64,000 bases of DNA, from NCBI GenBank assembly GCA_008692225.1, contig VICG01000012.1, positions 1,674,001 to 1,738,000 on the forward strand, in the 5' to 3' direction. Both the position numbers and the translations under genes were made by a program. The stretch is from Monilinia fructicola (Eukaryota > Ascomycota > Leotiomycetes > Helotiales > Sclerotiniaceae). A model generated the notes under the pieces. That model worked only from the letters and a program-made list of their open reading frames with translations, was not told the origin of the DNA and searched no databases. Of the stretch, positions 38,646 to 52,477 are shown in pieces; the stretch's first letter is position 1, and each line of letters opens with the position of its first letter.

Positions 38646-39280
38646 AGCACCCCAATTCTTCATCCATCCATCCATCATCCATCCATACAGCCGGACGAAC
38701 GAACAAACAAACAAACAAACAAACAGACATCTGACCTCAAAGCGAGGCAAGCCCAGAACAGATCCAAGGAGAGCAGCAATGGGTCGATGCGAGCGGGGTG
38801 GTGATTTGGGGGGAAGGGGGGGGGGAGACGTAGAGGGGTGTCTCGTCTCGTCTCATTCCATTCCATTCCATTCCATTCCATTCAATTTTCACGCACAACA
38901 CAAGTCATCATCCATCGAGAAGGAAGGACACATTCCAGCCTTTCTTTCCTCGCGACTCACGAAGTAGAGACGGGAGGTTCGTGGCCCCATGGCCGTTTCG
39001 GGGTAATGAATCATGCTGGTCTTTACCCATTTCACATTTTCGCCACGGAGGGAAGCGAAGGGAAGGGAAGAGCGCGGAGTCATGATCTCGTAGTGACCTG
39101 TTTATATATACCAGGAATGCAAATCGTGCAATCCTGTGCTCCGCCCCGGCCGGCCGGCCGTCTCCTTCTTCTCTGCGCCAGGAAGCACGGCGGATATGTT
39201 GGATGAAATGATAGAAAGGGGGTTGCATGGATTGTATGGATCGCAAGAGAGACTTGCATACTTACGGATCAATTACCGTT

Positions 39281-39349
39281 CCTTACCTTTCCTTACCTTA
39301 CCTTACCTTACCCTACCCTACCCTACCCTACCCTACCCTACCCTACCCC
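39281..39349. repeat. CCTTA array passing into a CCCTA array
   Basis: CCTTA-type units give way to about six CCCTA units. The unit is five bases, so this is not the six-base fungal telomere repeat CCCTAA. Confidence 0.88.
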
Positions 39350-39723
39350 TATTCACTGCCATAAAATCCACCAGAAACTCTTGCAACCATATCCAAGACG
39401 TAGATGTATTCACAACGGACACCCGCACCCCCGCCGATTTACCGTTCGCTTCCAAGGTGAGATTCGGGGGGCTTGGGTATGGGATTTCGAGGAATTTCTA
39501 CTGGTAGGAAGGGTGGAGATGTTGGGTTGCAATCTGCATGTGCGAATGTTGGGATGATATGTTTTACGAAACAACGGACGGATAATGGAGCGTGGACGCA
39601 GTCACTCTGATTGATCAGGTGTCGCGGTGTATGTGAATGGAGGAATTTAGGCAAAATTTCCCAGGAACGTTGGGGAGATATGACAATACGTTACGTTGAA
39701 GATCATCATCGTGATTCATCAAT

Positions 39724-41064
39724 CTAATCTGCTTTCCAGACATGCCCGCCCCCTTTTTGCCATAGCCATAAAGCTTCTATTGCATAAGTCTTGCTACCTT
39801 GGTGTCCTCCTTCGGTATTGGCAGCTTCTTCCAGAGTCTGGATAACTTTTCCCTCTTCTACGATTCTCCATAGACCCTTTGACATCTCGGTACCACCATC
39901 TCCCCACTCACCTCTACCTAACCTGTAAAGGAATCTTCCCAGAGTTTGAAATGCAATACATCTTTGAGCTGGGAACGCTGAACGAGCCAATCTTGCCAAT
40001 TCCGGAATCGTATAACCAGCAGCTTCAGGAGCCTCACCATGATGATGTAGACCTTTAGTAATTGGCATGGCTCTTGCAATTCTGGGTGGTAACAAACCAC
40101 CCCTAAAATCGAATCGGAAGAGCGGATGCTGCCAGAGCTTCAGCTGCGGGATAATAAGGCGATTCTTGGTCTGCTAGAGAGCCATGTGTAGGTATTGGTG
40201 CCATCCAAGCAAGCTTTGAAGGGTCCGCAGGAAGTGATGGATAATATTTTTGGTGTAGGTTTTCAAGAAACGATGGGTCATTCGGATCCAAGTCTGGAAC
40301 GGCGGAAGCGGTAGGAAAATGTATGGATGGTTGTGGAATTTCAGTGACTTTAGATGCAGACTCGGAGGCAGGCTTGAGATCTATAGGATTTGCCGGTTCT
40401 TCGTCTTCTTCAAACCTAACAGATTTCTGAGGCGCAACTGGCTTGCCTTCGGGTTGTGGGGCAGGAACAGCATCGCCTGTGATCTCTGGGACCGTTGCTC
40501 GATTTTTCATCACTACTTGGAGGTTGAGTCGAAGCAGGGGGGTAAATCCCAGTATCACCACGCCCATCATCAAAATTTGCTCTCTTCAAAAGTCGTTGGA
40601 TTAATGAGGGATCCAAGGAGGCGAGTAGTTCTTCTTGTTCCTGTTCAATTTCTTCCTTTGACATAGAAGCTATTCGCATTCTGTTTTCCTCGTCTATTCT
40701 CTTTTCGTTCCTCGTCCATACTAAAATCATCTTCATGCGTCGATGGCTCTTTGCCTGTTGGACGTCCCTGAGAGGGGGGCACCCCAAAAGCATTGGGAGA
40801 ATCTGCGACCGTCTCATTTGTATTTCCTGCCCTTTGCTTCTTAAATGCAGATACTCGTATCCGTTTTTTTTGTGCTCGGGAAAACCTGTCGTCGAGGTTT
40901 TTAACTGAGGGGCTGTTGGTGGTTTGGGAGAACGTTCTTTAATATCTGCGACGAAAGCAGACGTAAATGAAGGGACATTTATCCGATGGAATATTCGAAC
41001 TTGATCCAACTTCATCCTCATCATCCGAGAGACTAACTGTAAATCTTTGACCGCGAAACTCCAT
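39724..41064 (-). CDS. RBA50: Rba50/RPAP1-like RNA polymerase II assembly factor (about five frame breaks)
   Basis: Assembly and import factor for RNA polymerase II. It starts at 41064 with MEFRGQRFTVSLSDDEDE and is a single exon, corrected length 445 aa. Conserved parts: an acidic N-terminus; the RPAP1 N-terminal block EENRMRIASMSKEEIEQEQE followed by LLASLDPSLIQRLLKRA; and the RPAP1 C-terminal block LRFDFRGGLLPPRIARAMP, TKGLHHHGEAPEAAGYTIPE and LARSAFPAQRCIAFQTLGR. The reading frame changes five times: 40978-40980 (extra base), 40864-40871 (eight-base A run in the mRNA, one missing), 40702-40705 (extra), 40503-40507 (extra) and 40116-40117 (extra). The middle pair compensate each other. Each flank is recognisable coding sequence, and the net correction leaves a length divisible by three. 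As written the gene would not make a working protein. Confidence 0.85.
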
Positions 41065-44112
<3,048 letters not shown>

Positions 44113-46164
44113 ATGTCAAGTTCTCATGATGTTCGCGGGGTTTCGCCACAGATGGGTTCCAACAATAGCAATTCCGATTTATCGTCTCCACCAAGATCAA
44201 GTCCGGAGATGGATGATACCACAACCGCTCGTAATGGTTCAAGTAGCATCACTGTTAGTCATTCCAATACAAATGATTCAACAGCTGAGAAACCAGCGCG
44301 GAAGAAGCCAGCGCGGAAGCCTAGACCAAAGGCTGGAGATGTTAGTTCGGCTACAAATACCGATGCTCCCAAACCTAAAAGAATTCGGAAGCCAAGAGAT
44401 CCCAACGCTCCTCCTGCCAAATCACGGAAGAAGGCAGCGACAACCTCTGAAAGTACAAATGGTGCAGAATCTTCTCGACAGACCAAAATTACTGATGCTC
44501 CTGGGATGCGTATGAACGATTCAAGTTTTAGTGTTCCTGCAACCCCACCTGTACAAAACGCCATAATTTCCAGATCGGGAGAAAGTGAAGCTATCCCCAA
44601 ATCTTTTCTTCAATTCTGCCCCACCCCAACCCCAAACTCAAGTTGCTCCACCACCGCAACCACAACCGCAACCACAACCACAACCACAACCACAACAACC
44701 GCAACAACCGCCGCCACCACCACCACCACCACAACCCCAGTCACAGATGGGCGTCCCACAATCTCAAAACTCCACACGCACCAGCGGTCAGAATTATGAT
44801 CCTATTAGATCGAATTATGATCCTGTTCGCGAAACCTTGGTCAGTCACAACTCGTACAACAATTCCCAAGGTTCACCCATTCCACCTCAAGTCACCAATC
44901 GCGCTAGTGCTTCACCTTCAATCTCTAGCCTTGTCGACCCTCCCAATCAACCGTTGACTTTCACCATCAGCTCATTCTTTTCTGATGCACCAACAACGTC
45001 AACATGACGGACATAATTCTCTACCTGCCTCTCCCGTAATTAATAGACTCGGTTTATCCACAGCCCCTGATCCAAACAGTCCTCGGGCATTTGCACCTAC
45101 ACCTACATTAACTACGCAACCAATGCCCGCTCCAACACCACCTTCTGCTCCAATTGTTTTGTCGCAAAAGGATTCGCAACTTTACAATGGTAACTCGACT
45201 AAGAAAAACGCGACCAATGGAATCTCAGGAACATCAACGCCAAAGCCATCGGTCAAAGGAAAAGAAAAGGAGAAAGAAACCGTTCTTTTTACCCCACCAC
45301 CCCTTCCGGGCTCTGGTCCGATGCAGCTCGGAGGTAATGATGGTTCGGAAACTCGTGCTCCGACAATTGTGCTTGATGTCCCATTGAACGATGGGGAAGT
45401 AAATGTTTATGTCAACTTTGCTCGGATGGCCGAGGAGGCATATGGGTGGGATGCCTTGCACCCTCGATTGGCAGCTCAACGTGATCGCCTTGCGAGAGTG
45501 GCAGCTGCAGGTGCTGCTTTGGAGCGAAATGGTTCAAGCAAGGAGAGCGGTGATGAAATGTCATTGGATTCGGAAGGAGAGGGTAGTAATGTTGAGATGG
45601 GTGGAATGAGTGACGGACGTATTGGTACGGATGGCGGTACAAGAAAAGCCAAGCCAAAAGAGAAAGACCAAGGAGGATGAGTACGATAAAGATGACGGTT
45701 TCGTTGACGACTCTGAGATGCTGTGGGAGCAACAGGCTGCCGCTGCAAATGACGGCTTCTTTGTTTATTCAGGTCCCCTCGTTCGCGAGGGCGAAAAACC
45801 CACACTCGATAGGTATGTACCATGAACCATTGATGAATTTGAATACCGTGCTAACTTGTACTCCAGGGGTGAGGGTCCAGCAAAGAAGGTTCGAATTCGA
45901 AAACCAAAGGCCACTGGCGAGAAAGCTCCTTCAGCAAGCCGGGCTAGTTCGGGCAGTAAAGCTGCTGGTGCATCAGGTGGAGCTGGATCCCGTGGCGGAA
46001 CCACGGCACCACGTAAATCTCGTATCACAAAAGCTGATCGTGCGCGTATGGATCAGGAAAAGCTTGAGCGAGAGCAAATGGGCATGAACGGTATGCCTGG
46101 AGGATACGGTACCATTCAACTTGCACCCAGTTTGGGAGGAACACCTATGGTTTTCAATCAGTAA
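44113..46164 (+). CDS. HPC2: Hpc2/ubinuclein-type HIR complex subunit (three frame breaks)
   Basis: Subunit of the HIR histone-chaperone complex, which deposits H3-H4 outside replication and represses histone genes. Exon 1 is 44113-45812, then a 54-bp intron, then exon 2 at 45867-46164; corrected length 664 aa. Most of the protein is disordered: Lys/Arg/Pro AT-hook-like segments (KPARKPRPKAG), a Gln-Pro repeat at about 44645-44740 and a Pro-rich tail. The diagnostic Hpc2-related (HUN) domain is EDEYDKDDGFVDDSEMLWEQ followed by DGFFVYSGPLV near the end of exon 1. An upstream conserved block is VYVNFARMAEEAYGWDALHP. Three single-base skips are required, at TTTT 44604-44607, TTTT 44978-44981 and AAAA 45656-45659, all one base too many. 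The C-terminal domain would be lost in each uncorrected frame. Confidence 0.86.
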
Positions 46165-47153
46165 GATTATGTAACGGGACGATACCTGGCTGGGATAGAT
46201 CGATATGTTTCCTTTTTGTAGAGCTTTTGATTCTTGAAAAATATCACCTCTTGCATGGGACGAAATGGTGATCATACCAAGGCGTTAACAATGGAGGCTC
46301 GAGATGCATATGGAGTATTGGGCGGGTGGGGTTTAGTCTGTGAGCATACAATCCTATGTACATTAGACTACCTATCTTTTTGCATGGCTGTACCATAAAT
46401 AACAGCAAACAATTCAAGATTTAATACTAAACGTTGTATATCCCATTGAAGTGTGATTATGTTGAAGATCCGACTTTGGTTTACGGGAGCAAAAACATAA
46501 CAGCACATCCATGGACATCCGAATGAGTAGCCCGGCCCGGTAGGTATCTCAGCCGAGAAAATCGGAACGAAGCATATGAACAACATATCCACGCAATCAC
46601 ATCAATGGAATGATTCCCTAGACCAAATCGAAAGACGAAATTTCGACATCCAATTCCGTTCGCAACTCACTTCATCCGTACTCAAGATTGCCAGCCCTGG
46701 AGTAATCTAATCTAATCTAGTCCCGTCTAGTCTAGTCTAGTCTATCCAAGATCGGAATCCTCGCTCATGCCGACCGGAAACCTCCTCCGTAAATCTAAGG
46801 GGTACCACCTACCTACCTACCTACCTACCTAGCGGCCACCCGACCACCCGACCAATCACAGCACCGCGCCGCCATCAAACAAGGTTCCCTCCACCCACCC
46901 CTCGCTTAAAGCAGCAACGCCTCCGAAAACCGGTACCGCAGGGCATCACCATCCTGGGATAAAGGGTACCGTAATCGATTGTCGATAGCGGTGCGGAGCG
47001 TAGAGAAAGATATTTACGGTATTGCCCAAGGACGATTGTTGGGAAATTTTGTTTGTCGCGCTTGACGAAGAAGAAGAAGAAGAAGAAGAAAAAGAAGCAA
47101 CCCGGCATTGCTTTCTCGACCCCAGGAAAGACAAGCCAACCCCATCCGCCACA
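46165..47153. other. Spacer between Hpc2 and the citrate carrier
   Basis: About 1 kb, same-strand neighbours. It contains TCTAG repeats (about 46708-46745), a CCTA run (about 46808-46833) and a GAA run close to the carrier start (about 47067-47093). Apparent frames around 46900-47500 are antisense or out-of-frame shadows of the carrier gene. Confidence 0.5.
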
Positions 47154-47159
47154 ATGGCC

Positions 47160-47192
<33 letters not shown>

Positions 47193-48273
47193 CCACCCCC
47201 CGACACGCCGCGCAAGCGCCCCAGCGCGCTCCGCAGCATCATCGCGGGGAGCACGGCGGGCGCCGTCGAGATCGCAATCACATACCCCTTTGAATTCGCC
47301 AAGACGCACACGCAGCTGAATCGACGGCTGCCGGCGGGCGGCAAGATCCCGTGGCCGCGGTTCGGGAGCCAGTGGTATGCGGGGTGCACGACGTTGATTA
47401 TTGGGAACTCGCTGAAGGCGGGGATTCGTAGGTTTGCGGCGTTTCTTCTGCGGCGGGGCTTTGGAGACGGGGGACGCTGCTTGTGCTTGTGCTTGTGCTT
47501 GCGCGGGTGAGGTGAGGTGAAGCGACGTGCTGATGGATGCGCATAGGATTCGTCGCCTTCGATCAATATAAATCCCTACTTCAAGACGCCGACGGCAAGA
47601 TCTCCGGGCCTCGCACCGTCATCGCAGGGTTCGGCGCCGGCGTCACCGAGAGTTTGCTCGCCGTCACCCCATTCGAAAGCATAAAAACCACATTGTATTT
47701 CCGCCTCGCTCCCCCCTCCCCCGCCCCCTCCCCCTCTCCCCACCCCGCGCTAACCCCCGCGCCCGCAGAATCGACGATCGCAAGAGCGCCCAACCGCGCA
47801 TGAAAGGCTTCCTCCACGCCGTGCCCATCATCGCGCGCGAACGCGGCCTCCGCGGCTTCTTCCAAGGCTTCGTGCCGACGACGGCCCGGCAGTCGGCCAA
47901 CTCGGCCGTGCGCTTCGGCTCCTACACGTCGCTGCGCCAGCTCGCGCAGTCGTACGCGGCGCCCGGCGAGAAGCTCGGCGCCCTGTCGACCTTTGGCATT
48001 GGCGGCCTCGCCGGCATCATCACCGTCTACGTGACGCAGCCGCTCGACACGGTCAAGACGCGCATGCAGAGCATCGAGGCGCGGAAGCTGTACAAGAATA
48101 GCTTTCACTGCGCCGCCTTGATCGCGCGCAACGAGGGCCTCCTGACCTTTTGGAGTGGCGCCCTGCCGCGGCTGGGCCGGTTGATCCTGAGTGGGGGCAT
48201 TGTCTTTTTTACGATGTATGAGCAGAGTATCGAGTTGATGGGCAGGGTGGATCCCGATGCTAAATACATTTGA
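47154..48273 (+). CDS. CTP1: Mitochondrial tricarboxylate (citrate) carrier, Ctp1 type
   Basis: Inner-membrane carrier of the SLC25 family that exchanges matrix citrate for malate, feeding cytosolic acetyl-CoA and lipid synthesis. Exons 47154-47427, 47547-47694 and 47769-48273 give 308 aa, the normal length. Three tandem repeats each show the carrier signature: PFEFAK in repeat 1, PFESIK in repeat 2 and PLDTVK in repeat 3. Citrate-carrier blocks GFVAFDQYK, GVTESLLAVTPFESIKT and NSAVRFGSYTSLRQL support substrate assignment over other carriers. A poly-Ala stretch encoded by GCA repeats follows the initiator Met. Codons are strikingly GC-rich, especially exon 3, against a much AT-richer background. 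The frame is intact. Confidence 0.92.
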
Positions 48274-48830
48274 GGGGCGCTGGCTTAGGCTTCGCGTGAG
48301 AGGGGGCCCGGGGACCGATGCATTACGAGCGCCGCTTGCTTGCCATAAGCCGCACCTCGCAGAATTCCGTGATACATCTCATCTGATGCCCATGCTTGGA
48401 GAGCTTCGTTGCCTTCGGCTTTGGAAACTCAGGGGTGGGAGTGTAGTCTCGGTAGGAGGGATGGGACTGTGAGCTCTGTTGCTTTGTATGTGTATATGAT
48501 GGGAGGGATGGCTAGGCTATCCGAACTTCGCTCGCATCCGGATTGTATAGAATAGAGGAAAAGGAGAAAGAGCGTGGTGTCTGGAGTTTAAGAGCACGAA
48601 TGAAAAAGTTCTGAGATGTATTTATGATTCCCCAATGAAGTCAGATACTACTGTAATTTACCGAGTACTCTCTCCATGTATAACCCCCGACCCTCGACCG
48701 TCTATTTGTTCATCACAGAGCGCAGTGAATGCTATATATTTATATACATTGCAAAATTCCAGATCCACATTGAATCATTTATACATTACATTTCATTATC
48801 ATCCAGTCAAACCCTCTCAGGGAGATTGAA
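48274..48830. other. Convergent spacer, citrate carrier and Cbp6-like gene
   Basis: 557 bp shared by two 3' ends. Composition drops from GC-rich to AT-rich over this stretch. No gene. Confidence 0.5.
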
Positions 48831-49722
48831 TCATTGAAATCGTAAAGCCCCCTTCCACTTGTTCACCTGTTGTTGAAACCAGCTTCGATTCGGCGCCTCT
48901 TCTAGCTCCTTGACTAAATCTTCGTAGTACGTTGGATTGCTGGCGGTTTTCATTATCTTGGACGTGAGAGGATACTGAGCGGCGGGTGTTAGCGAGTAGT
49001 CTTTTGGGGGGCGATTCCTATCTGCATGCTAGGCCAGACGCTGCTTCTCTCTTCTTCCATCGCGTTCCGTTGCATCCTCTGTTGAATGCTTGATTTTGAG
49101 CCCCGCCCCTCCTTCCTTTCCTCGCCCCATAGAACACCCAACGGCAGAACAAAAACTGAGATGGACGGAATGAGTACGTACCTTGCCCCGATACCGATTC
49201 TCAACCAAGCTGTACAAAGCATTCACCTGTGCCAACTCTCGTTTCTCGTCGAGTTGGCCGGCTGCGGCTACTCTTTCGAGACGGCGCTGGATCGCGTCTT
49301 GGAATTGGGCTGCGGGGCGTAGTGCGTCTTTGGGCCAGCGGGAGAGGGCCCGGATGTAGTGGCGGTAGGCGGGCTGGGAGGGAGAGAGTTAGTTGGGGGT
49401 TTGGGGCTTGGGGATGGAGTGAGAAGGGGAGAGCGGGGGGTGTAGGAGAGAGTGGGGAGTATGGAGATTGTGCGGGGTATGAAGAGCTTGGTAGAGTATA
49501 GGGGATAGCTGTTTATACTATCCAATTCTAGACTTCCAGACTACCAGACTCCCAGATCACCAGACCCAATTACAGTGCTCGAGCATATGGTATCGTATCT
49601 CGGAAACTAGATACGAGAAAGGAAATTTGATTGTTGAGACCAAGGGCAGAGAACAGAAGAGAAGAGCAGAGAAGAGAAGAGAAAGGAAAAGAACATGAAA
49701 GAAAACTTACTGAGTTTGACAT
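48831..49722 (-). CDS. Cbp6/UQCC2-like complex III assembly factor
   Basis: Small LYR-like mitochondrial protein of the Cbp6/UQCC2 group, which in yeast and animals supports cytochrome b translation and early complex III assembly. Exons 49722-49711 (12 nt, MSNS), 49373-49182 and 48974-48831 give 115 aa. Evidence: PAYRHYIRALSRWPKDALRP at the N-terminus (the AYRxxLRxxxxWPxDxLRP family start), a central helix pair with AQVNALYSLVENRYRGKYPL, and YYEDLVKELEEAPNRSWF near the end. The first intron is 337 bp, long for this window, and separates a four-codon first exon, so an ORF-only annotation would miss the start. Every splice is GT-AG and in phase. The family call is solid at domain level; the exact orthologue name is inferred. 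Confidence 0.75.
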
Positions 49723-51322
49723 GATGTTCGAAACGAGTTGATCAAAGAAGAAGAAGATGATGATGATTACGATAGAGATGACAGGGAATGACCTCGGGAA
49801 GTTTAATGAAGGGATTGAATGGAATGAATTGGAGGGGGAAAAGATTGAGTAATTTTCTATGGATTTTCTATGGATTTTCAATGCAGAAAGATAATGCCGA
49901 TAATGCAGACAATGCAGATAATGCAGATACTGATCTATCTCCGTATCTCGTACTCTACTGTAACCTTATGCGGTTGAGCGGTGGTCGGTCCAGGATGTGG
50001 TCATTCCTTTGAAAGAGTCGGGAGAGAAAGTATCCAAAGGCGGATCGGAGTCTTCCTTTTTAAAGTGGAGAGGGTTACCCTGCACTGTAATGCATTGGAT
50101 GAGGATGGATGAGAATGATGATGAGGATGTGAATGTGAATGTGAATGTGAATGTGAATGTGAATGTGGATGTGGATGTGGATGGATGTGGGTGGATGAAT
50201 GATGAGTGGATGTTATTCGTACTGTACTGTACAGTAGATTGCGACTGAACGGACCTTCCTAGATGTATTTGTAGGTATGAACGAATAAGGAAATTCAATT
50301 CTATATTTGGAAAGCAGATATTTGATCGGTGTGGATTTAGTATTTTTTAGTTTTTACATACTTGTATTATAATATTTATTAATGATTTATGATTTACGAT
50401 GTATGGTTTATAAGTATTATTAGAGAGGTTAGTAATCGGGCTAAGGTTATAATTAATTATTTAAGTCTTAGTTATAAATTAAGAACTATTTAATAAATAC
50501 TTATCTAGTTATTATTATTAGATGAATTAAATAATGTTTAAGTAATAATAAAATAATAATAAAATAACAATAAAATAATAATAATAATAATAATAAAATA
50601 ATAAAATAAAATAATAATAAAATAAAAATAATAATAAAATAATAATAAAATAATAATAAAATAATAAAAATAATAATAAAATAATAATAAAATAATAATA
50701 AAAATAATAATAAAAATAATAAATAAATAATAATAAATATCTATACTATCTTATCTTATATTATACTTAAAACTTCTTAGTAATTATATCCATAGATATA
50801 TCTATCTATCTATCTATCTATCTCCAGGGCTATTTATTTATTTATTTATTTATTTATTTACTTATATTATATACTTAATTATATACTCATTCATTCATTT
50901 ATATATTTATATATCTATTTACTTATTTTCATATTCATTCATTCATTCATTTACTCATTCTTCCTCTTCCTCTTTCTCTTCCTCTTTTAATTTATCCCCT
51001 TTTCTCTTAATTCCCACTGCGCCTTTTCAAAATTGACTAAATAGTACAAATAACAATTCCGAGCGAATGAATGTGTGGCGCTTATATTCACAACTAACAA
51101 TATCTCAAACAAAGCCGAAAGGTCCATCAAATCATCCTTCACGACCTTCTTCCTCTTCTTCTCAATCTCCTGACTTCCCGTAACCACCATTTCCTTTTCC
51201 TTCCACCTACCTACTTTACAAATCTTCTCATTCTCTCAACCCTTTACATTCATTTGCTCATCTTCGATTGTTCCTTGGTCAATTTCTTTTCTGTTTTCTT
51301 TTTGTCAAACACCGATTTCAAT
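49723..51322. other. Divergent spacer with an A/T-only block
   Basis: Spans the promoters of the Cbp6-like and Bsd2 genes. A GAATGT/GGATGT array lies at about 50125-50190. From about 50340 to 50960 the sequence is nearly GC-free, with an AAT/AAAT tandem array (about 50543-50740), CTAT (about 50798-50822), TTTA (about 50829-50860) and ATTC runs. A CT-rich leader (about 51180-51300) precedes the Bsd2 start. No gene is seen. Confidence 0.6.
50543..50740. repeat. AAT/AAAAT compound microsatellite
   Basis: About 200 bp built only of AATA, AAT and AAAT words. It is A-rich on the plus strand, whereas the block at 41.9-42.6 kb is T-rich. Confidence 0.9.
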
Positions 51323-52477
51323 ATGAGTTCACAACGATACGAGAGGGTATGTAATCCCCGCTATTCCTCGCCACCATTTCAAGAGTGGATGCAGCGGCTG
51401 TAGTTGGAAAATGATACTAATGTACTTTGAATAGGTATCTGCGAATGATGAAGATACCCCTCAGACACCTACATCCCCTCCACCATCCTTCCGATCGCGA
51501 ACGTCTTCCCCTTCTTCACGACACTATGCCGCCCCCGTTGATCAAAACTTAGCCGATACCTTTGGTGATGATGCATCTGATGATGAGGATAATGATGGAG
51601 ATGATAGACAACGATTAATGCGTGGAAATCCTTCTTCGTCGACGGAGCGACTCACTACGGGAACGACGAGTGATGAAGACCGACCAACTACTCAAAGGAC
51701 TGTGACGCCGATGCCGATATTTGTGCCGCCAACGGGTGGAAGAGTATATGGTGGTGGTTCAGGGACCGATGGGGTCTTTGCGAATTTAAGTGCTAAGCCT
51801 GAGAGAGGCGAGAAACAAGAAGAACATCCACCCGTATGTATACCTATCATCATGTTGTAAGCTTGCGCTGATTAAATTAGACATATGAACAAGCCGCGGC
51901 AGACGCAGCTCCACCTTACTGGGAAACAACTATCCTTGCACCTGGATTCGGCGGACTTGATGAAGTATATGTGGAAGGTCTCCCAGTTGGATCTTTATTC
52001 TCCTTCATCTGGAACGGCATGATATCAATGTCATTCCAACTTGTCGGTTTCCTTCTCACATACCTCCTACACACTACACACGCTGCAAAGAATGGATCTC
52101 GTGCTGGTCTCGGAATTACGCTCATTCAATATGGTTTCTACATGAAAGGCACAAGCAATGTTGTTACGCCACCAGCTGGTGGAAATGATGCGTCATATGC
52201 TCAGCCTCCCGATCCCAACAGCCACGATTTTGATCCCGAAAAGGTTAATCAAGCCGCGACAGCAGGAATGGATTCTGGCAGCGGTGGTATCTCGGATATT
52301 GCAAGTAACGAATGGTTTGCATACATCCTCATGATAGTTGGATGGTTCATCTTAATCAGAGCTTTCAGCGATTTCATAAGAGCGAGGAGACACGAACAAT
52401 TGGTATTACAGAGCCCAGATCGAGGATTACCAGTACCGATAATCGCAAGTGGTGAAGAGAGTGAAACGATTGTTTAA
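51323..52477 (+). CDS. BSD2: Bsd2/NDFIP-family membrane adaptor for Rsp5/Nedd4 ligases
   Basis: Endomembrane adaptor that recruits HECT E3 ligases (Rsp5) to cargo such as metal transporters. Exons 51323-51346, 51435-51833 and 51881-52477 give 339 aa. The cytosolic N-terminus is Ser/Thr/Pro- and Asp-rich. A PPxY-type motif (HPPTYEQA) is created exactly at the exon 2/3 junction, and a second PY-like PPYW follows a dozen residues later. The NDFIP/DUF2370 domain then has GLPVGSLFSFIWNGMISMSF and QLVGFLLTYLLHTTHAAK, a central loop, and a third helix WFAYILMIVGWFILIRAF. This three-helix layout matches the family. The frame is intact. Exon 1 is only eight codons. Confidence 0.9.

Noticed and set aside
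39281..39349. Interstitial telomere repeat
   Set aside because: Unit is CCCTA (five bases), not the CCCTAA hexamer, and it grades from CCTTA.
47581..48108. 175-codon antisense frame over the citrate carrier
   Set aside because: Shadow of GC-rich carrier exons; the sense strand carries unmistakable SLC25 signatures.
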